This document shows, piece by piece, positions 6,828 through 10,663 of a DNA stretch of 10,663 bases; positions within the stretch are counted from its first letter, which is position 1, and every line of letters starts with the position of its first letter. The notes below the pieces were generated by a model. That model had not been told where the DNA came from and did not search any database. It saw nothing but the letters and a program-made list of their open reading frames with translations. A program made the translations under genes and the position numbers. The DNA comes from Rhodoferax sp. GTDB taxonomy: Bacteria; Pseudomonadota; Gammaproteobacteria; Burkholderiales; Burkholderiaceae_C. The stretch spans positions 1 to 10,663 of the forward strand of contig JALNWC010000057.1 in NCBI GenBank assembly GCA_023231075.1. The letters are read 5' to 3'.

Positions 6828-6850
6828 AAGATGCATGTTAAATATCCCTA
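6828..6850. promoter_or_regulatory. Second NsrR-like site in the divergent region
   Basis: AAGATGCAT (6828-6836) matches the first nine positions of the NsrR consensus exactly, and the next 14 bases bring agreement to about 16 of 23. It shares TAAGATGCAT with the site at 5936-5958. It lies between the glycosylase gene (leftward) and the 6964/7092 genes (rightward), so it could act on either. The second half-site is weak. Regulation is inferred. Confidence 0.45.
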
Positions 6851-6963
6851 CTGAGCAATCGTGTCGCGCACCACGCGTATGCTTTGCTGTGTGGCAATTG
6901 CAGATTCAAATACGGCGAACGTGCCATCGTCTGGCTTCTATCACGTTCATCGGGAGCTAAACC

Positions 6964-7095
6964 ATGAAGTTTCCGAGCATGATCATCTCGGCACACCTTG
7001 CAGCCTGCGAGGGGCCCCGGTCGAGCGCGCTGCGCTGGCCGCACCGGCCCGCCGGCGAGAGCCAGTGCCAGACTGCTGCAAGGGCATCTTCATGA
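6964..7095 (+). CDS. Small ORF (43 aa) coupled to the YeaO gene, doubtful
   Basis: The ATG follows GGGAGC at a proper distance, and the TGA overlaps the ATG of the next gene as ATGA (7092-7095), as seen in coupled genes. The product begins MKFPSMIISAHLAACEG and continues with a basic, proline- and alanine-rich run that does not look like a folded domain. I do not recognise it. It may be a translated leader, the start of a decayed gene, or chance. The good ribosome site and the overlap are the only support. Confidence 0.35.
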   Translation: MKFPSMIISAHLAACEGPRSSALRWPHRPAGESQCQTAARASS

Positions 7096-7481
7096 GCACG
7101 AAAACTCCAGCCAGCCATATCCGGATCAAGCGCGCTTACGATCCTCCATCCCACGACGACGGCGCGCGTGTATTGATTGACCGCCTGTGGCCGCGGGGCA
7201 TCAAGAAGGAGAGTCTGGCCGTGGATCAATGGGCCAAGGGGCTTGCGCCCAGCACCGCGTTGCGCCAGTGGTTCGATCATGACCCCGCGCGCTGGCAGGA
7301 GTTTCGCCAGCGCTATGCGGCCGAATTGCGCCCACACGCGGAGTTGCTCGATACCTTGCGCACACTGGCGCGCAAGGGCCCCGTCACGCTCGTGTATGCC
7401 GCGCATGACGAAACACACAACAACGCGGTCGCGCTGCGAGAATTTCTTCTTGCACCAGAGCTTATCAGCGCCAGCCCGTGA
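7092..7481 (+). CDS. DUF488 family protein (YeaO-like)
   Basis: The 129-aa protein matches the YeaO branch of DUF488: IKRAYDPPSHDDGARVLIDRLWPRG (residues 12-36, with the hallmark RLWPRG at 31-36), then LRQWFDHDPARWQEF (57-71) and VTLVYAAHDETHNNAV (98-113) near the C-terminus. The family is common in bacteria, is about 115-130 aa long, and has no well-established biochemical role. The start at 7092 (AGGG eight bases before) gives the normal family length; an open frame runs further upstream but shows no family similarity there. A carboxymuconolactone decarboxylase-like gene follows after 40 bases, probably in the same transcript. Confidence 0.88.
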   Translation: MSTKTPASHIRIKRAYDPPSHDDGARVLIDRLWPRGIKKESLAVDQWAKGLAPSTALRQWFDHDPARWQEFRQRYAAELRPHAELLDTLRTLARKGPVTLVYAAHDETHNNAVALREFLLAPELISASP

Positions 7482-7521
7482 CGCGAGTTGAACCACACCT
7501 GTCAATTCCAAAGGAGATGCC

Positions 7522-7869
7522 ATGGACAATGCCATTTACCCCCATGCCGGGGCCGAAGTCGCGCGCAAACGCCGTGAGCTCGCGCCCAAGCCGCTGGACG
7601 CCTTCAAAGCCTTCAGCGCCAGTGTGTTTGCCGACGGCGCCTTGCCCAGCAAGACCAAGCAGCTGATCGCGGTGGCTGTGGCGCACGTGACCCAATGTCC
7701 CTATTGCATTCGTGGGCACACGCAGTCGGCGCTGAAGGCTGGCGCCTCCGAGCAGGAACTCATGGAGGCCATCTGGGTTGCGGCCGAGATGCGCGCGGGT
7801 GCGGCCTACGCGCACTCGACACTGGCCATCGACACCATGCTGCACGCGCACGACGCCAAGCCCGGCTGA
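7522..7869 (+). CDS. Carboxymuconolactone decarboxylase family protein (AhpD-like)
   Basis: This 115-aa protein has the AhpD/CMD core: TQCPYCIRGHTQSAL (residues 58-71) gives the CxxCxxxH site (C59, C62, H66), followed by KAGAS and the helix ELMEAIWVAAEMRAGAAYAHS. Members with this site act as thiol-dependent reductases or peroxidase partners, while true decarboxylases lack the cysteine pair, so an antioxidant role is more likely than aromatic catabolism. The start is well set by AAGGAG eight bases before ATG. It ends 13 bases from the convergent DUF3330 gene, and no hairpin terminator is visible between them. An antioxidant role is inferred. Confidence 0.9.
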   Translation: MDNAIYPHAGAEVARKRRELAPKPLDAFKAFSASVFADGALPSKTKQLIAVAVAHVTQCPYCIRGHTQSALKAGASEQELMEAIWVAAEMRAGAAYAHSTLAIDTMLHAHDAKPG

Positions 7870-7882
7870 CCTGAACAAGTCT

Positions 7883-8071
7883 TTAGTCTTTTGACCGCTG
7901 CCATTCAGGGTCTTCGTCCTGGGTTGCCCACTTTGAATAACATTTCGGTCCGCAGAAGTAGGCGACGTAGTCAACAGCCTCGAAGATATTTGTTTCGGAA
8001 ACCGGCACCTCTTTCAGACATTGTGCGCACGGCACAATGTGTCCACTGGAATCATCGTTTCTTTTTGGCAT
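7883..8071 (-). CDS. DUF3330-like four-cysteine small protein
   Basis: The 62-aa product has CAQC (C15, C18) and CGPKC (C40, C44), a zinc-ribbon-like set, with YFCGPKCYSKW and an acidic C-terminus. This fits the DUF3330 family, small proteins of unknown function often found in betaproteobacteria and on mobile DNA. The ATG at 8071 has GGAG about nine bases before it; a longer frame up to 8143 has no such site. It is the last gene of the minus-strand series, 31 bases after the DUF2789 gene. Metal binding is inferred from the cysteines. Confidence 0.75.
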   Translation of the reverse strand: MPKRNDDSSGHIVPCAQCLKEVPVSETNIFEAVDYVAYFCGPKCYSKWATQDEDPEWQRSKD

Positions 8072-8102
8072 GATGTTTCTCCGGTCCGGTACGACAGGCA
8101 GC

Positions 8103-8372
8103 CTATTTTCCGAGAGGTCGAAGAGACGCGCTGAGTTGATCAACGACTACCGCCCAGTCCGAATCTTCAAGAAGGCTTTCCCGCAAGAACGTCGCGGTGG
8201 ACGGGGGCCAAAAGATTGCATCAGGCAAATCGACGCCGGCCGCGAGTGGCGTGTGTGTCGCCAAGAAATGGCGAATGCCGTTTTCATCACAAGGCAGCCC
8301 CAATTGAGCAACGAGCCCGTTGAAAGGGTGTATTGGATTGTGTATGTTGATCCTTGTACTCTTTTTCACCAT
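8103..8372 (-). CDS. DUF2789 family protein
   Basis: The 89-aa product from the ATG at 8372 carries the DUF2789 pattern: NPIHPFNGLVAQLGLP, then IRHFLATHTPLAAGVDLPDAIFW, then FLRESLLEDSDWAVVVDQL. The family has about 75-90 residues and no known function. The ribosome binding site is weak, and the same frame stays open to 8573, but the upstream residues overlap gnd in another frame and do not resemble the family. It lies 79 bases after the gnd stop and 31 before the DUF3330 gene, so it is probably cotranscribed with them. Confidence 0.8.
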   Translation of the reverse strand: MVKKSTRINIHNPIHPFNGLVAQLGLPCDENGIRHFLATHTPLAAGVDLPDAIFWPPSTATFLRESLLEDSDWAVVVDQLSASLRPLGK

Positions 8373-8451
8373 TGGCGCACTATGCTTCTTGGACGTGGCT
8401 ACCTCCCAAAAATTCACGATCAGGACTTCTTGTGTCTCGGATGTTTTGCAG

Positions 8452-9468
8452 CTACTCAACTGTCTTTTCAATATGGCCGCCAAACTCGTTGCGCATTGCG
8501 GACAGAACCCGGTTGGAAAAATCGGCCAGACCGCGTGACGCAAAACGCGCGAACAGCGCGGCGCCAAGAACATTCGACGGGACCCCTTCGTCGATGGCCG
8601 CCTGGATCGTCCAGCGGCCCTCGCCGGAATCCGAGACGCGGCCGCCGTAGGTGTCGAGTTCAGGATTCCTATGGAGGGCTTGAGCGGTCAGGTCGAGCAA
8701 CCAGGAACCGATCACGCTGCCGCGCCGCCAGACTTCTGCGATCTCGGGCAGGTTCATGTCAAATTTGTAAAACTCCGGGTTGTGCAGTGGTGTCGTCTCA
8801 GCATCGTTGTCGTGCGTTCGCTTGCCCACGTTGGCGTTGCGCAGAATGGTGAAGCCCTCGGCATAAGCAGCCATCATGCCGTATTCGATGCCGTTGTGGA
8901 TCATTTTGACGAAGTGACCGGCACCATGCGGGCCGCAATGCAGAAAACCCTCTTCAGCGTCACCACCGCCGGCGGTCCTGCCCGGGGTCCGCGCTGCGAC
9001 CGCCATTCCAGGAGCGAGGGAGGAAAAGATCGGCCGCAAGCGCGCAGCGGTTTCGGTTTCGCCACCGATCATCAGACAATAGCCGCGATCAAGGCCGGCT
9101 ACGCCACCACTGGTGCCTACATCCAGATAGTGAATGCCTGCGGCCTTCAACTCGGCAGCTCGACGCATGTCATCGCGGTAATACGAATTGCCGCCATCGA
9201 TGACGATGTCGTCAGGGGCGAGCAGTGGCACCAGGTCGTTCAACGCATGGTCGACCATGGCAGCCGGAATCATCAGCCAGATGGCGCGCGGTCTGGCCAT
9301 TTGCGCGACCATCTCCTGCATCGATGCGACGCCGGTCGCACCGGCTTCTTCCAAGCTGGCCACTGCCGTCGACTGCGTGTCATAAACAACGCATTCATGG
9401 CCCTTTTGTATCAGGCGTTGCACCATGTTGGCACCCATCCGACCCAAACCGATCATGCCGATCTTCAT
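8452..9468 (-). CDS. gnd: 6-phosphogluconate dehydrogenase, decarboxylating (NAD-type, GndA-like)
   Basis: This 338-aa enzyme oxidises 6-phosphogluconate to ribulose 5-phosphate and CO2 in the pentose phosphate pathway. The N-terminal Rossmann motif is GLGRMG (7-12). After the second strand, VVYD places an acidic residue (D30) where NADP-specific enzymes have NR, so NAD is the likely cofactor. DGGNSYYRD (91-99), DVGTSGGVAGLDRGYCLMIGG (116-136) and GHFVKMIHNGIEYG (184-197, with K188 and N192 catalytic) are diagnostic. The length is that of the short form (about 300-340 aa), not the 470-aa E. coli Gnd. The ATG overlaps the sdhB stop by four bases, with GGAG just upstream, so translation is coupled to sdhB. 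The gene looks intact. Confidence 0.95.
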   Translation of the reverse strand: MKIGMIGLGRMGANMVQRLIQKGHECVVYDTQSTAVASLEEAGATGVASMQEMVAQMARPRAIWLMIPAAMVDHALNDLVPLLAPDDIVIDGGNSYYRDDMRRAAELKAAGIHYLDVGTSGGVAGLDRGYCLMIGGETETAARLRPIFSSLAPGMAVAARTPGRTAGGGDAEEGFLHCGPHGAGHFVKMIHNGIEYGMMAAYAEGFTILRNANVGKRTHDNDAETTPLHNPEFYKFDMNLPEIAEVWRRGSVIGSWLLDLTAQALHRNPELDTYGGRVSDSGEGRWTIQAAIDEGVPSNVLGAALFARFASRGLADFSNRVLSAMRNEFGGHIEKTVE

Positions 9469-10214
9469 TTTTTTTCTCCGTTTCCGATGCTCGACGCCCG
9501 GTGGACGGGCAGTCCACCGGGCGTGTCAATCTTCAACATTTTCAACCGGATCTTCTCGATGGCGTGGGAGGGCTCCAGGCCCTTGGGGCAGACTTCAGAG
9601 CAGTTCATGATCGTGCGGCAGCGGAACAGGCGGTATGCATCGTTCAAATTGTCAAGTCGTTGTTGCGTTGCGCGATCACGGCTGTCGAAGATGAATCGAT
9701 AGGCCTGAATCAGGCCTGCCGGCCCGACGAATTTGTCCGGGTTCCACCAGAAAGACGGGCATTGGCTGCTACAGCAACCACACATGATGCACTCGTAGGC
9801 GCCATTTAGCTTGTCGCGCTCTGTGGGCGATTGCAGACGCTCCTTGTCTGGGGGCGCCTCATCATTGATGAGATAGGGTGATATCGAGTGGTATTGCTTG
9901 AGGAAGTTGGTCATATCAACCACCAGATCGCGAATAATCGGGAAACCCGGCAATGGACGCAAAACCACGGGTTCTCTCAGATCGCCTACAGGCGTGATGC
10001 ATGCCAAACCGTTTCGACCGTTGATGTTCATGGCATCCGAACCACAGATGCCTTCACGACAAGACTTTCGCAGCGTCAGGGTGTGGTCTTGCGCCTTGAG
10101 CCGGATCAACACGTCCAGCAGCATGTGATCACTGGGGGTGAGTTCAATCTCGTAGTCCTGCAGATAGGGCGCCTCGTCGTGCTCAGGGTTGTAGCGGGAG
10201 ATGGAAAGTTTCAT
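9465..10214 (-). CDS. sdhB: Succinate dehydrogenase iron-sulfur subunit
   Basis: The 249-aa protein has all cluster ligands of SdhB. The [2Fe-2S] ligands are C52, C57, D60 and C72 in SCREGICGSD...LAC (Asp as third ligand, as in E. coli). The [4Fe-4S] ligands are C142, C145, C148 and C209, and the [3Fe-4S] ligands C152, C199 and C205. SFWWNPDKFVGPAGL is typical. SdhB carries electrons from the flavoprotein to quinone. The start at 10214 was chosen for GGAG six bases before; ATG at 10226 adds four residues and lacks a site. The C-terminus after HAIEKIRLKML has about 20 extra residues (IDTPGGLPVHRASSIGNGEKK) and overlaps gnd. sdhA, which normally separates sdhD and sdhB in this group, is absent. 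Confidence 0.94.
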   Translation of the reverse strand: MKLSISRYNPEHDEAPYLQDYEIELTPSDHMLLDVLIRLKAQDHTLTLRKSCREGICGSDAMNINGRNGLACITPVGDLREPVVLRPLPGFPIIRDLVVDMTNFLKQYHSISPYLINDEAPPDKERLQSPTERDKLNGAYECIMCGCCSSQCPSFWWNPDKFVGPAGLIQAYRFIFDSRDRATQQRLDNLNDAYRLFRCRTIMNCSEVCPKGLEPSHAIEKIRLKMLKIDTPGGLPVHRASSIGNGEKK

Positions 10215-10251
10215 GGGTGGCTCCATTTATCGTTGTCGTTGACGGAGGTTT

Positions 10252-10530
10252 TCAGTTCTGCACTTGCAGAAGCAGCCAGAGAACCCATGCCGCCGTCCCA
10301 AACAGGCTGATGCCCAACAAGCCCAGCAAAAAGCAGCGCAGTCCGGCTGGGCGTGCGTAGTCGAGCAGCACATCGCGTAGCCCAACCCACATGTGGGACA
10401 GCAGCGCGGCAAAGAAGATCAGGATGGCAACCGACATGCCGGGCTGACCTACCCAGCTTCCCCACGCAGCATAGGAAGGTCGTGGATGAAGCCACAGTGC
10501 GCCAAGCATGAACAAGACAAAAAACAGCGT
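10252..10530 (-). pseudogene. sdhD: Succinate dehydrogenase membrane anchor subunit SdhD, 5'-truncated
   Basis: The reading frame matches the C-terminal two thirds of SdhD: SYAAWGSWVGQPGMSVA, then LLSHMWVGLRDVLLDYARPAGLR, then a last membrane segment. Counted from the TTG at 10515, the haem b ligand is H41 and the quinone-site pair is D52/Y53, spaced 11 as in E. coli SdhD. The usual first 30-35 residues (with the first part of helix I) are missing: the frame continues upstream as VTLFFVLFMLG to about 10530 and meets an in-frame TGA at 10537-10539 in AT-rich DNA. No good start or ribosome site exists. The stop at 10252 is 37 bases before sdhB. The gene was probably cut by an insertion or rearrangement. 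Confidence 0.8.
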
Positions 10531-10663
10531 AACTACTCAGCACCCCCTTCGATTTAAAAAGTTCATATAAATCAACGGCCTACGAAATGTGATCATCTTC
10601 AAAAAACTAGAAATCTACTGAATTTCGCCGAAATATGCCTATTTTTCAAGCAAATCCAAAGGT
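10529..10663. other. AT-rich segment joined to sdhD, possible insertion-element end
   Basis: Base composition shifts sharply where sdhD similarity ends. The segment starts GTAACTACTCAGCACCCCC (10529-10547) and has no open frame of note. GATTTA/TAAATC (10551-10556 and 10568-10573) form a small hairpin. GTAA at the junction recalls the tips of IS66-like elements, but I could not identify a known terminus. It may also be non-mobile flanking DNA brought in by rearrangement. Confidence 0.35.

Noticed and set aside
7870..7882. Terminator between the convergent CMD and DUF3330 genes
   Set aside because: The 13-base gap and its flanks form no hairpin; only a short direct repeat of GTCTTT was seen.
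8135..8150. TTGATCAA as an FNR/Anr box
   Set aside because: The two halves have no four-base spacer and the site is inside the DUF2789 coding sequence.

Overview
The window looks like accessory DNA from a betaproteobacterium, most likely Burkholderiales and perhaps Comamonadaceae-like. This rests on protein style and family content (a beta-type SdhD/SdhB, DUF2789 and DUF3330 proteins, a cbb3-like oxidase with group III truncated haemoglobin) and on GC-rich coding DNA. No species can be named. Both edges look mobile or broken. The left edge carries the 3' part of an IS91-family transposase. At the right edge, GC-rich coding DNA stops inside sdhD and gives way to an AT-rich stretch without genes.

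Layout: 1-657 (+) is the C-terminal part of an IS91 Y2 transposase, followed by about 780 bp without a credible gene but with inverted repeats. From 5880 down to 1436 a compact minus-strand operon reads: C-terminally shortened group III truncated haemoglobin, CcoN-like haem-copper oxidase subunit, CcoO-like mono-haem subunit, a small membrane-anchored mono-haem cytochrome c, an SCO1/SenC copper chaperone and a multi-pass membrane protein. Most junctions overlap or are nearly touching. 6088-6693 (-) is a uracil-DNA-glycosylase-superfamily protein. 6964-7869 (+) holds a doubtful 43-aa ORF, a YeaO/DUF488 protein and an AhpD-like carboxymuconolactone decarboxylase family protein. From 10536 down to 7883 a second minus-strand series reads: sdhD remnant, sdhB, NAD-type 6-phosphogluconate dehydrogenase, DUF2789 protein, DUF3330 protein.

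The main biological theme is a small, unusual cbb3-like oxidase module. It lacks a CcoQ and the usual di-haem CcoP, its CcoN has an extra N-terminal membrane segment, and the FEGP motif glutamate is replaced by glutamine. The promoter of its haemoglobin-led operon holds a dyad resembling the operator of the nitric-oxide sensor NsrR. A second copy with one perfect half-site lies in the divergent region between the glycosylase and YeaO genes. I infer an NO-responsive respiration and repair island; this is a hypothesis.

The sdh segment looks rearranged. sdhD runs straight into sdhB without sdhA, sdhD has lost its start, and gnd overlaps sdhB. It cannot encode a complete succinate dehydrogenase by itself.
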